Positions 22,546-34,293 of a DNA stretch of 64,000 bases are shown one piece after another. The first letter of the stretch is position 1, and each line of letters starts with the position of its first letter. The notes below the pieces were generated by a model. It was given only the letters and a program-made list of their open reading frames with translations, made no database searches and had not been told where the DNA came from. This stretch comes from Calendula officinalis. Lineage: Eukaryota; Streptophyta; Magnoliopsida; Asterales; Asteraceae. Where the stretch lies: positions 39,827,966 through 39,891,965 of the forward strand of contig OY970830.1 in assembly GCA_963853835.1 (NCBI GenBank), in the 5' to 3' direction. The translations under genes and the position numbers were made by a program.

Positions 22546-25500
22546 ATGGCAGATAACGATCCCAATCCGCCGATAACCATGCCGAACCCCGAACAAGGAA
22601 TCATTGGTACTTCTCGGGATACAAATGAAGACAGGGAAGATTACATTATAAGAATGGAAAGTCGATTGGAACATCTTCAGAATCTGGTTGATAGTATGAG
22701 CCAGAACCAAAATAACCAACCACCAAATTTCCCTCCCGTGTTTACTCCATCAATGTCTGTTCCTACCATGCAAATTCCCACAACTCCCGCCTTTACCATG
22801 ACGGTTCCCTTAATGTCAACCACATCCGAACCTCATCCAATAATGTCACAACCACAATACTACTATGTTAACCCAAGCCAGGGTTTACCTCAATATCAAT
22901 TTACCAATCAACCTTACCCATTCGGCATGAAGCCAAGTTGCACTTTCAAACAATTTTTAGACTGTAAACCCCCTGAATTTAGTGGAAGCAGGGATCCCAA
23001 TCTCACTATGAACTGGCTAAGAGAAATGGAGAGAACCCTAGACGCTTGCGGGTGTGATGACCAACACCGGGTGATGTATGCCACACGGAAGTTAGTAGGT
23101 GGTGCTATGAATTGGTGGGATACTTTAATTGAGCATCTACCTAAGGAAGTCAAAAACAGTATAACATGGGATCAATTTAAAGAACAAGTGTGCAAGCGAT
23201 ATTGCAATTCGTTTGAGATGGATAGAATTCGATCGGAATTCTTAAATTTGCGGATGACTGAAAGAATGACGGTTGATGATTTGATTGAACAATTTAATGA
23301 AAAGCTGAGGTTTGTGCAACAATGGGTTCCCGATGAGTCATCGAAAATAAAGCATTTTATTGGTGCTTTGCGACCCGAGTACCGAACTACTGCAAGGCTT
23401 GCTACCACACTATCACAGGCTTTTGATTTGGCTAAAACTGTTGAAGGTGATTTAAATTCTCGTGATTGGGTGACCCAAGATAGACCCGGGTATCAAAAGT
23501 TCAAGTCCACACAATCGGGTTCTCAACAAAGCAAGAAAGGGAAAGGAAATCAAAGGTTTACTAGTCTGAATCGTAAACAGTCGGGTGGAAATTCGGGTCA
23601 AAGGACACAGTGGTGTGTTAGATGTAGATCTTCTCATAGTGGGGCTTGTACGGCCCAAACGATGCGGTGTGTCAGGTGCGGTCAGTATGGGCACGAGATG
23701 AATGATTGTAAATTCCCAAGAAGTGTTTGCTGGAATTCTCATAAAGAAGGTCACAGAGTCGGTGATTGTCCTTCGGATAGAAGATCGGGTTCGGGTTCTG
23801 GGTCGGTTGGGGGATCGGTGGCATCATCTCCTCAAAAGAGGAAGAACCGTCCTACATCAGAGGGTCGAGCTTTCAAAATGACGATCGAAGAGGCTACCAC
23901 TACTGATGATGTCATCACTGGTATGTTTCCGATAAATAACATAGATGCTCGTGTGTTGTTTGATTCTGGAGCTAATCGCTCATTTATTTCTGTGGATTTC
24001 CATGCTAAGTTAAAATTGCCTACATCTGTGGTAACTACTCCATCGGAAGTGGAAGTAGCTGATGGTTATGTGGTGCCAGTCACAACATCTGTGACTGGGG
24101 CAAATATTAATATTGATGGGGCGTGTTTTAATATGTTTTTACTTTTAATGCCAATATCTGGTTTCGATGTGGTCCTTGGAATGGATTGGCTTAGTTTAAA
24201 TAAAGCACTAATAAATTGTGACAAGAAATTGATTTCATTTCCATTGCCTGACGGGACACACGTAGTGGCCCGTGGGGATCGGGTTAATACATCTCTCCCT
24301 ATTATTTCATTTATGAAAGCTAGAAAATCTCTAGCCAAAGGATGTGAATCGTTTCTCGCTTATGCCATTGATGTCAGAAAAGAAAAGCAGGTTGTCAAAG
24401 ACATTCGGGTGGTATCGGAATACCCGGAGGTCTTTCCCGATGAATTGCCTGGGTTACCTCCTATTCGGGAGGTAGAATTTAAAATCGATTTGGTTCCGGG
24501 AGCCAGTCCCGTAGCCAGGGCTCCGTACAGATTAGCACCGTCAGAAATTCGGGAAATGATGACTCAGATACAAGAATTATTGGATAAGGGTTTTATCAGA
24601 CCGAGTTCTTCGCCTTGGGGTGCACCAGTTTTATTTGTTAAAAAGAAAGATGGTACTATGAGAATGTGTATTGATTACCGTGAGTTGAATAAGAGAACGG
24701 TTAAGAATAAGTATCCGTTACCGCGTATAGATGATTTGTTTGATCAGTTGCAAGGGGCTTCATACTTTTCCAAGATTGATTTAAGGTCGGGTTATCATCA
24801 AGTCCGGGTTCATGAGAACGATATCCCAAAAACCGCGTTTCGAACGAGATACGGTCACTACGAATTTCTAGTCATGCCGTTCGGTTTGACGAATGCTCCC
24901 GCTATATTCATGGATCTTATGAACCGGGTATGTCGACCGTTTCTCGATAAATTTGTAATTGTTTTTATTGATGATATTCTAATATATTCCAAAACCGATT
25001 TGGATCATGAGAATCACCTGAGGCAAGTTTTAGACACTTTGAAACGGGAACAACTCTATGCTAAGTTTTCAAAGTGTGAGTTTTGGCTTCGAGAAGTTCA
25101 GTTTTTGGGGCATGTTATTTGTAAAGAAGGGGTGAAAGTGGACCCGTCTAAGATAACCGCGGTGATGAATTGGAGTGCCCCGAAGACTCCATCCGAAATT
25201 AAAAGTTTTCTAGGTTTGGCCGGTTATTATAGAAGGTTTATCAAGAATTTCTCAAAGATTGCTAGTCCGTTGACAAAGTTGACACGAAAAGATGTCCCAT
25301 ACCGGTGGGGAGATGAACAAGAAAAGGCGTTTCAATTGTTAAAACAATTATTGTGTCAAGCTCCAATACTAGCCTTACCCGAAGGCTCGGATGATTTTAT
25401 AGTTTATTGTGATGCATCTTATTCGGGTTTAGGTTGTGTATTAATGCAAAGAGACCGGGTGATTGCTTATGCCTCTCGTCAATTGAAATCCCATGAAAAG

Positions 25501-27252
25501 AATTACCCGACCCATGATTTAGAGCTCGCGGCGGTGATTTTCGCATTAAAATTGTGGAGGCATTATCTTTATGGAACCAGATGTGTTATATGTACCGATC
25601 ATAAAAGTCTTCAATATGTTTTCACACAAAAAGATTTGAATGTAAGACAAAGAAGGTGGTTAGAGCTCATTAAAGACTATGATTGTGAAATTCGATACCA
25701 CCCGGGAAAAGCTAATGTAGTTGCCGATGCCTTAAGCCGTAAGGGATCATCGGAGGTGGTTCAGTTTATGCGTATGGAAATTGTGTCCGACATTATTGAC
25801 CGGTTGAGAATATGTCAAATAGAAGCCTTGAAAGACGAAAACTTGAAATCTGAAATTATGTGTAAGCGAAAAGACGAGTTGGTTGATGATTCACGAAGGT
25901 TGAAAACGTTTCGGTCACGAATTTGGGTACCGTTACTTGGGGGATTACGGGAATTAATATTAGTAGAATCACACAAATCACGTTTATCTGTCCATCCGGG
26001 TTGTACAAAGATGTACAATGACTTGAAAGTTTTGTATTGGTGGCCCTCTATGAAGTTAGATATTGCTCGATTTGTTGAAAGGTGCCATGTTTGTGCACAA
26101 GTCAAGGCCGAACATCAAAAACCGTATGGGTCGTTAAAACAGTTAGATATTCCCGAGTGGAAATGGGAGAATATTACAATGGATTTCGTCACAAAATTAC
26201 CTCGTACTCAAAAGAATCACGATATGATATGGGTAATTGTCGATCGGTTGACCAAAAGTGCTCACTTTTTGGCCACCAACGAAACCGCATCACTCGACAA
26301 ATTGGCTAAGTTATATATTGATGAGATAGTTTCCCGGCATGGGATCCCGTTATCTATTGTATCCGACCGGGATCCACGGTTTGTTTCTAACTTTTGGAAG
26401 AGTTTGCAAAGAGAATTAGGTTCTCGGGTGAATTTGAGCACGGCGTATCACCCACAAACAGACGGTCAGACAGAAAGAACCATTCAGACTTTGGAGGATA
26501 TGTTACGGGCATGTGTATTAGAATATGGTGGGTCGTGGGATTCTCATTTGCCTTTGATCGAGTTTGCTTATAACAACTCGTATCATTCGAGTATCAAAAT
26601 GCCACCCTATGAAATGTTGTACGGAAGACGGTGTAGAACTCCCACGTGTTGGCTTGAAGCGGGAGAAAAACAGTTTGCGGGTCCCGAGATTGTTCAGATA
26701 ACGGCCGATAAGGTGGCGATTGCACGTGAAAAGTTAAAAGCCGCTCGGGATAGACAGAAAATGTATGCGGATCCACGGCGTCGACCCGTAACTTTTGTTG
26801 AGGGTGAACGGGTTTATTTGAAAGTTTCCCCATGGAAGGGTGTTATTCGTTTTGGAAAGCGGGGAAAATTAGCACCGAGGTTTATTGGCCCGTTTGTTAT
26901 TCGTCAAGTGGTGAATGACCAAACCGTTGCACTTGATCTTCCTCCTGAATTGTCGGGTATTCATGACACGTTTAATGTATGTTATTTGAGGAAGTGTAAT
27001 ATTGATGAGGAAATCCCGGTGTTACCGATTGCTGATTTAAAGGTGGATTCGAGAAAAAGGTTAGTTGAAGAGCCGGTGGAAATTTTGGATCGAAAAGTAA
27101 CAAAATTGAGAAAGAAACAGATACCGATGGTTTTGGTTAAATGGAAACATAGTTTGGGTGCCGATATGACGTGGGAAACCGAATCAGATATGAAGAACCG
27201 TTATCCGAATTTATTTAATCAAGGTGAGATTTCGGGGACGGAATCTCTTTAA
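22546..27252 (+). CDS. Gypsy gag-pol polyprotein with chromodomain
   Basis: Single frame of 1568 residues. The ATG at 22546 (MADNDPNPP) is preferred because the frame upstream has only non-ATG codons. Domain order: gag; zinc knuckles near 355-407 (CVRCGQYGHEMNDC is a full CX2CX4HX4C, while the next, CWNSHKEGHRVGDC, lacks the second Cys); aspartic protease LFDSGANRSF (about 471); reverse transcriptase with FIDDILIYS (about 806); RNase H YCDASYSGLG (about 953); integrase with its zinc-finger H/C pair around HPGCTKMYNDL (about 1149), then TMDFVTKLP and DRDPRF; and a chromodomain VLVKWKHSLGADMTWE (about 1525-1545). gag and pol share one frame, so no frameshift is needed. The product would copy and integrate the element. 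No stops or shifts are seen. Confidence 0.97.
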   Translation: MADNDPNPPITMPNPEQGIIGTSRDTNEDREDYIIRMESRLEHLQNLVDSMSQNQNNQPPNFPPVFTPSMSVPTMQIPTTPAFTMTVPLMSTTSEPHPIMSQPQYYYVNPSQGLPQYQFTNQPYPFGMKPSCTFKQFLDCKPPEFSGSRDPNLTMNWLREMERTLDACGCDDQHRVMYATRKLVGGAMNWWDTLIEHLPKEVKNSITWDQFKEQVCKRYCNSFEMDRIRSEFLNLRMTERMTVDDLIEQFNEKLRFVQQWVPDESSKIKHFIGALRPEYRTTARLATTLSQAFDLAKTVEGDLNSRDWVTQDRPGYQKFKSTQSGSQQSKKGKGNQRFTSLNRKQSGGNSGQRTQWCVRCRSSHSGACTAQTMRCVRCGQYGHEMNDCKFPRSVCWNSHKEGHRVGDCPSDRRSGSGSGSVGGSVASSPQKRKNRPTSEGRAFKMTIEEATTTDDVITGMFPINNIDARVLFDSGANRSFISVDFHAKLKLPTSVVTTPSEVEVADGYVVPVTTSVTGANINIDGACFNMFLLLMPISGFDVVLGMDWLSLNKALINCDKKLISFPLPDGTHVVARGDRVNTSLPIISFMKARKSLAKGCESFLAYAIDVRKEKQVVKDIRVVSEYPEVFPDELPGLPPIREVEFKIDLVPGASPVARAPYRLAPSEIREMMTQIQELLDKGFIRPSSSPWGAPVLFVKKKDGTMRMCIDYRELNKRTVKNKYPLPRIDDLFDQLQGASYFSKIDLRSGYHQVRVHENDIPKTAFRTRYGHYEFLVMPFGLTNAPAIFMDLMNRVCRPFLDKFVIVFIDDILIYSKTDLDHENHLRQVLDTLKREQLYAKFSKCEFWLREVQFLGHVICKEGVKVDPSKITAVMNWSAPKTPSEIKSFLGLAGYYRRFIKNFSKIASPLTKLTRKDVPYRWGDEQEKAFQLLKQLLCQAPILALPEGSDDFIVYCDASYSGLGCVLMQRDRVIAYASRQLKSHEKNYPTHDLELAAVIFALKLWRHYLYGTRCVICTDHKSLQYVFTQKDLNVRQRRWLELIKDYDCEIRYHPGKANVVADALSRKGSSEVVQFMRMEIVSDIIDRLRICQIEALKDENLKSEIMCKRKDELVDDSRRLKTFRSRIWVPLLGGLRELILVESHKSRLSVHPGCTKMYNDLKVLYWWPSMKLDIARFVERCHVCAQVKAEHQKPYGSLKQLDIPEWKWENITMDFVTKLPRTQKNHDMIWVIVDRLTKSAHFLATNETASLDKLAKLYIDEIVSRHGIPLSIVSDRDPRFVSNFWKSLQRELGSRVNLSTAYHPQTDGQTERTIQTLEDMLRACVLEYGGSWDSHLPLIEFAYNNSYHSSIKMPPYEMLYGRRCRTPTCWLEAGEKQFAGPEIVQITADKVAIAREKLKAARDRQKMYADPRRRPVTFVEGERVYLKVSPWKGVIRFGKRGKLAPRFIGPFVIRQVVNDQTVALDLPPELSGIHDTFNVCYLRKCNIDEEIPVLPIADLKVDSRKRLVEEPVEILDRKVTKLRKKQIPMVLVKWKHSLGADMTWETESDMKNRYPNLFNQGEISGTESL

Positions 27253-27264
27253 GGAGGGGAGATT
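27251..27264 (+). other. Polypurine tract
   Basis: AAGGAGGGGAGATT directly before the 3' LTR, the plus-strand primer of reverse transcription. It overlaps the stop codon of gag-pol. Confidence 0.9.
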
Positions 27265-29610
27265 TGTAACATCCCGAGACCCGACCTTTAATATTTTATT
27301 ACTTTTGGTAAGTAATATCTTATTGTTTATTATTTTATTAATTTATAGAATTTTATTTGATTTAATTGAATTAATTGTATTTTTAACCATGGGGTTAAAA
27401 ATTAAGTAAAACTGAGATATTTAAATGTTAAAATGATTTTTACATATTTGGGTTCATTTCTGAACCGGGGTTCTAAAAATATCTTCGTTGTTAAAATTGG
27501 AGTTAGTTAGGTCTAATTAAATTATCTGTGAACCTATTATCCTATACTGTGTTTAAATGAAAATACCTGTGTTTGAGTGAGGGGGTACGTGTTATGTGTT
27601 AGACATCTGTCAATTTACTCCTCATTTTCTCTGGCCTCTCTCTCTGTCTCGACATCACACACAACACACACACCCATTCTTGAAGTTTTCTCTCAAAATT
27701 GAAGAATTGATACTTGAATCCTTTGATTTCTGCTGTAAATTCGTGATTAGAAGCAAGATTAAGTAAGTTCCCTTCCTTCTTTAGCTAGGGTTTCATGTTC
27801 TTGATGTAGAGATGAACTAGGGTTCTTGAACTAGTGGGTTTTCTTGAAGTTCTTGTTGAATCTTGATGGAAATCCGAAATTGATGCTTGATTTGGTGTCT
27901 AAATGAGTTCTTTCAAGTAATGTATGAATTGTTGTTAGTTGTGGTGCATTAGGTGAAGCTTTCATGAAGCTCCATCAATGGTGGATTGGGGAAGATGATG
28001 AAGATCTTCCCTAAATTGGTTAAATGTAAATGTTGATGTTCTTGATGTTTTGATAGTTGAATTATGCATGTTTGAATGGTAATTGTGAAGTATGAAGATC
28101 ATTAGTTATTTGTTATGAAAATACATAAAATATGGTAGTGTTAGGCTAGGTGGGAATTTAGCCATAAACTAGTTAAATTATAGATTGTTGACTTTGGTCA
28201 AATCTGGGAATTGACTTTTGGTCTTGTTTAGTTTGTAAGTCTTAGTTATCAATTTTAATGTTGACAATGTGTTAGTTGAATGAATTGTAAGCTTGATTGT
28301 GTTAGTATCGGCCCATGACCCGTTTGATTGATAATTGGTGCATTTGACCTAAATAAGGTCAAGGTTGGTAATACTTACAATTGGATGCAAGAAATATGTT
28401 GGTTATGTAATTTTGATGTTGACCATGTAGTTGAATTCGTTGGATAATGTTGTGTGTATTCCCGACTTGTTATTGTTGTTTTGACCCGTTTGGGCCTAGT
28501 GTGCAAATTGGTTAAATTGACTAATGAATTGACTTGATGAAGTGTTAGACTTTAGTTATGGTTATGAGTAAAAATACAAGTATTTGGTTATAAGCTCTTG
28601 TTGCAAAAATGTGGTCTTAAGCTTATAGTACTTGTTACATAATTGATAATTTCGGGTGACTAATTCGGTATTCATTTTGTACAGGAAAAGGGAAGGAGCC
28701 TCAGTGATATAAGATCATTGAGCTCGGCACGAGAAGGAAGCTAAGGTGAGTGGACTTAACCTTCTTCTTGTGTGATTTACAAAATTAGGGAATGGTAGAG
28801 TTTTGAGAAAAAAATGCAGGATTTTGCTGTCTGGGGAAGTTCGCGATCGCGAACTTGTGTTCGCGATCACGAACAGGTGGCAGGGAAAATGGGGCTTGAT
28901 CGTGAGGAAGTTCGCGATCGTGAACTCCTAGTTCGCGACGCGAACTCTGAGTTCGCGACGCGAACTTTGTCACGAGCAGATTTCTTGGCTGCAATTCTTT
29001 TTTACAAGTTTAACTTGGTCTGGTGGTCAATGGTAGTATGTGCACATGTTTTCTAGAGGTTAGCTATGGTGGTTTTCGGCTACGCTTCGTTACTCTTGGC
29101 AGGGGCGATCAGACTCCTTCGTATTCGTTATGTAAGGAGGGATCACGGTGCCTCTAGTAAAGAAGCCATCGGTTGACTGTTGTTGGCCGACAACAGTTGA
29201 AGGTCCTCGCCCGACCGCCGATCCTCTTTTAACGTCCAATTGCTTGTGGAAGTTTGGACGGGTTTCCCCTATTGATTTCTCTTGATTTTCTAATTGGTTG
29301 TGGTTGTGCAACTTGATGTTTATTTCTATTCACTTAGCTTTGTGCTAATCCCTCATTTGTTAACTCCTTTCAGGTTGTGGTTTTGGCTTGACTGGAGTCG
29401 GGTTTTGGAAGTCTGACCGTACTCTGATTTTGTATACCGGGTCGAGCCTGTTTTAGTAACACCTTGAATTGGATTTACATTTAGTTAATATGTAAAGTTT
29501 TTATGACATGTAATAATTTAGTAATTATGTTTTCTTAAATCGCTTCCGTATGCATATTTAAAAAAAAAAAAAAAAAAAAAAAAAATATGGCTCTAGATTG
29601 TGGTGTTACA
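27265..29610 (+). repeat. 3' LTR of the gypsy element
   Basis: 2346 bp, TGTAAC to GTTACA, followed by TACAC. Near-identical to the 5' LTR; the 4-bp length difference is one extra CT pair unit and two extra A in the A tract. Confidence 0.97.
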
Positions 29611-29615
29611 TACAC

Positions 29616-30258
<643 letters not shown>

Positions 30259-31187
30259 ATGGATAATGTTTCTGATTCCTCTTCCGAATATGATTCCGAT
30301 TTGGAAGCTATTATGACGATAGTCAATTCTTATAATGCCGAGGAAATGGTCGCCATGGTGAATGTTCTTTCATCTGATACAAAGGACGATGAAGAGATCG
30401 TTTCGATTCCCAAAGCGCCGAGAAGGTATGTGCCACGAGATCGTGAAGGTGCCGGTGAACGTTTGTATACAGACTACTTTGCTGAAAATCCCACGTTCCC
30501 GCCGGATTATTTTAGGCGACGTTTCCGTATGACCCATTCGTTATTCCTCCGTATATGTGACGGTATAACCTCTTACTCTCAGACTCCTTTACCTGAATAT
30601 TTTTTGTATTTCTGTCAACGGGACGATGCTACCGGAAGATCGGGTTTTAATATTCTTCAAAAATGTACATCCGCCGTACGACAATTGGCCTATGGTTGTG
30701 CTGCCGATTTGTTTGATGAATATCTACACATCAATGTCCTTAATGCATCAGACTTATTCAAAGACTTGCTGCAAGACATAACTCTACTATTCCTTTTGTC
30801 ATTGCCGGGCAACAATTCACTAAAGGATACTATCTCGGTGACGGGATATATCCGGAATGGTCAACCATTTTGAAGACATTTAAGTATCCGCTATCTGAAC
30901 AACAAACTCGGTTTAAGAGATATCAAGAAGCCGCAAGAAAAGATATTGAACGAGCATTCAGTGTTTTGCAAGGGTGTTGGAAAATCATTAAAAACCCGGC
31001 AAGACCATATAGCGTCAATAAAATACGTCGAATCATGTATTGTTGTATAATTTTACACAACATGATAATTGAGGACAACGGTCGCAACATGTGTTCACTT
31101 GAGGAGGCGTATATGGATAATCCGGCAAACATGCTGCAACGCTCGTGGAATGAGAGAGTTGCAACACACGCTCGAATGACCAAATAA
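30259..31187 (+). pseudogene. Harbinger transposase, internally deleted
   Basis: The N-terminal part (30259-30750) has the plant PIF/Harbinger transposase pattern: RRYVPRDREGAGERLYTDYF, then FRRRFRMTHSLFLRICD, and FNILQKCTSAVRQLAYG. The C-terminal part (30870-31187) has RYQEAARKDIERAFSVLQG and RRIMYCCIILHNMIIED. Between them most of the DDE catalytic core is missing: the sequence jumps from LHINVLNASDLF to the region just before the KTFKYPL block, with a frame change at about 30780-30870. A full protein would be about 400 residues. It cannot be active. Terminal repeats were not found. Confidence 0.85.
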
Positions 31188-31975
31188 TACGGGATCAAGC
31201 AATGCATCACAAACTTCGCAATGCACTAGTAGACCACATTTCGCAACTCCCACCAAATTTCCGCCAACGTTAATTAATGTTTTTAAATTATTGTAATTTT
31301 TTTATCGTATTGTTTTTTTTATTTTATGTTTTTAATTATTGTAATGTTTTTTTAATAAAAGTGTTATGTTTTTAGTTATATTTTTGTTTTAATTAAAAAA
31401 AAGTAAATTAATTATATTTGGTGAAGTGACGGAGTGCTGTTGGCATTACTACGTCCGTTTAGTGTTAGTTAGTTTGTCTGCTGACGTAACGCTGAGTTGG
31501 CAGCAACTGACGGCATTAGTTGCTGTCACCATTGAGAGTGATCTAACAAACAAAAATATTGATTTATCCAAATAGAAACTTTAGCAAAACAAAAGTTAAT
31601 AAATAAAAAACAAACAAGCTCTAAAACAAATTACTTACTAGGTTATATTTAATTTATATATCTTAAAAATGATATAATGACAACAATCATCTTAAAGAAA
31701 GTGGTGTACTCTGTAGTAGTTATTTGGGCGTTGTGTAAAATCCCACGTCACAACCCCATTATCCATTCATGCAATAAAGCTTCACCCTATATATAATTCC
31801 CAGGATTTTTTAGGATAAGATTATAATAAAAATAGAAAAATAAAATACATCTTCTGAAATTGATGTTGAAAGTTGAAACTGTTCTTCCCATGGTTGATTG
31901 ATCAACTGTTGTAAACAGGTATTATTCAATTTAAACAGCAGGAAAATTGGGAGTATAAATTGAGCTAAATCTACA
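31188..31975. other. Intergenic, no gene seen
   Basis: 3' flank of the Harbinger remnant and the upstream region of the second PPR gene. AT-rich; nothing recognisable. Confidence 0.6.
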
Positions 31976-34001
31976 ATGTTCAATAGACAGAAGGCTTTCT
32001 CTGTTACAACAAATTCAACTATCAAGAAACAACAGGTTTGTATACTGCTAAATAAAAATCATATTAATGTTTTTGAGCTTCTAAGTCAACCTTGACCAAA
32101 ATTTGCAGGCTGATGACAAATTACAGTTATACCCATCACCAGATTCTACTCTCTGCACACATTGCATGACAAAAAAAAGTTGCAGAACCGTTCGATCAAG
32201 ATCAAAACTAATGCACATTCGGTTAGAAAGAGGCAAACCACAAGAAGCACAATTAATATTCAAGAAATTAATCATGGAAGGACACAAACCATCTCTTATA
32301 TCATACACAACTCTTTTATCCACTTTGACTTTTCAAAAATGGTTTGACTATATACAAAAAATTGTCTCACAAGTCGAAGAAAACAACTGGAAACTTGATT
32401 CAATCTATTTCAATGCGGTCATTAACGCGTTCTCTGAATCTGGAAACATGAAGGAAGCCATGAAAATGTTGCAAAAAATGAAGGAATGTGAAATAAACGT
32501 GACGATAGATACTTATAACACGTTAATTAAAGGGTATGGAGTTGTTAATAAACCAGAAGAATCTTTGAAATTAATCGAGTTGATGCATCAAGAAAATGTG
32601 AAACCTAATTTAAGGACTTTTAATGTTCTTGTGAGATCTTGGTGTCATTTATATAAAATAAGTGAAGCTTGGAGAAGGTACGTGAAATGACGGATTTAGG
32701 GTTTCGACCGGATGCTATTACTTATAATACGATAGCAAACGGTTATGCTCAAAAGGGCAAAACGGTAAAAGCGGAAGGGGTTATAGTTGAAATGGAGAAG
32801 AATAATGTGAGAGTTGATGAAATAACTTGTGGGATTATTTTTGGTGGTTATTTTAAAGAAGGTAAAATCAGGGATGCATTAAAGTTTGTTTATAGGATGA
32901 GGGAATTTGCAATTAAGCCTAATCTTGTTGTGTTTAATTCTTTAATTAAGGGATTTCTTGATACAATGGATGGAGATGGTGTTAATGAGGTTAGTCTCCT
33001 TTTCTCATTCTCTAATTTGATACAATTTTATTTTAACTGGACAGCAGATTATACATATTTTCTAAACTACTTTTAAATCTACATCATATTATCCAAATGG
33101 GGACTCAAACCTATGACCACATGCTACTGAAAACAACTTATAACGCTAGGCTACAAGCCTTTTAGTTGATCTAATTTTATGTTAATGAAATTTTATTGTT
33201 ATTAAAAGTATTTATTGTTAATAAAAGTAAATATTCAGTCTCATAAATTATAGGTTTTGGCATTAATGGAAGAATATGGAGTAAAACCAGATGTGATTAG
33301 TTTTAGTACAATCATGGATGCATGGGGTGCAACAGGAGACATGGATAAATGTCAAGAAATCTTTGATGATATGGTCAAAGCTGGGATTGACCCAGATGCA
33401 CACGTGTACAGTATTCTTGCAAAAGGTTATGTTCGTGCAGGAAATCCCGAAAAAGCCGACAAGCTTTTAAAATCAATGACCAAACTCAATTTCCCGCCAA
33501 ATGTTGTCATTTTCACAACCGTAATTAGCGGATGGTGTAGTGCAGATAAAAATGAATTTTGCAATTAGGGTTTTTGAATCTATGAAAGAATGTGGAGTAA
33601 TGCCAAATTTAAAGACATTTGAGACGCTTATTTCGGGGTTTATTGAAGCTAAACAACCATGGAAGGTAGAAGAAATGCTTAAACTTATGAAAGATTATAA
33701 AATCGAGCAAAAAAAGTCGACTTTTTTGTTAATTGCACGAGCACGACGGTCTTTTGGTACAAATTATGACAAATTAAAACCGAAAGAGTTATCGTTTGGT
33801 GATAGTTTAATGATAAAAAGTGAAGAGAAGTTGTTGGTTGGTGTAACAAAAACGGGAAAGATGACATCATCTGAAAATATACGGGCTACTATGAAATCTA
33901 TGAATTTAAGAAGGAAGTTAGATAGAAGAAAGCCGGTTATTTGTTTAAAACAAGTTTCTGTGCACAATGAATGTCCCCGATGTTTGGTGGCAGTGTTCTA
34001 A
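31976..34001 (+). pseudogene. PPR protein (At5g21222/At5g25630-like) with two frame breaks
   Basis: Exons 31976-32035, 32109-32989 and 33254-34001, GT-AG introns. At least ten P-type repeats can be read, e.g. AMKMLQKMKECEINVTIDT, ALKFVYRMREFAIKPNL, CQEIFDDMVKAGIDPDAHV and KADKLLKSMTKLNFPPNVV. Two 1-bp shifts break it: near 32671 (after SEAW, one base short) and in an A5 run near 33547-33551 (after CSADK, one base long). Both flanks resume the family pattern at once, so either this is a recent pseudogene or the assembly has two errors. Without them it would be about 560 residues. The order of repeats resembles the Arabidopsis proteins named in the call (from memory). Intron 2 carries a SINE-like segment. 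Confidence 0.8.
33080..33175 (-). mobile_element. tRNA-derived SINE fragment in PPR intron
   Basis: On the minus strand: a box A-like TAGCCTAGCGTTATAAG (33137-33153) and box B GGTTTGAGTCC (33101-33111). The leading AAAAGGCTTGTAGCCTAG resembles the segment at 55.96 kb, so both belong to one family. Confidence 0.55.
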
Positions 34002-34293
34002 TGGTAATCAAGATTATTTAGAATAAATTTGAGATGATTTGGTTAAATTCAAGGTTGAAATTCCGTTAATAGATGAATCATCGAGTTAATGTCTTATTTT
34101 CGGGTTTTGAAAGAAAATCAAAGGTGCTTTAATGGTTGTAATCATACTGTTTATGTTGTTGATAAGTGTACTAAAAACTTGTAAATGAGATTTATTTGTT
34201 AGAATATTTATGTACATGAATTTCTCGAGTTTTGGAACTACCATATTTGTATTCACTCAAGTAAATTCGACATAAATGCAAAAATCATACATT

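Larger units (their letters stand above)
20004..29610 (+). mobile_element. Complete Ty3-gypsy chromovirus retrotransposon, TSD TACAC
   Basis: About 9.6 kb: two LTRs (2342 and 2346 bp), a PBS directly after the 5' LTR, one uninterrupted gag-pol frame, and a purine tract before the 3' LTR. The 5-bp duplication TACAC flanks both ends (19999-20003 and 29611-29615). The integrase is followed by a chromodomain, and the long LTRs fit the Tekay/Del clade of chromoviruses (clade call is inference). All structural and coding parts look functional. It is the youngest large insertion in the window. Confidence 0.97.
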
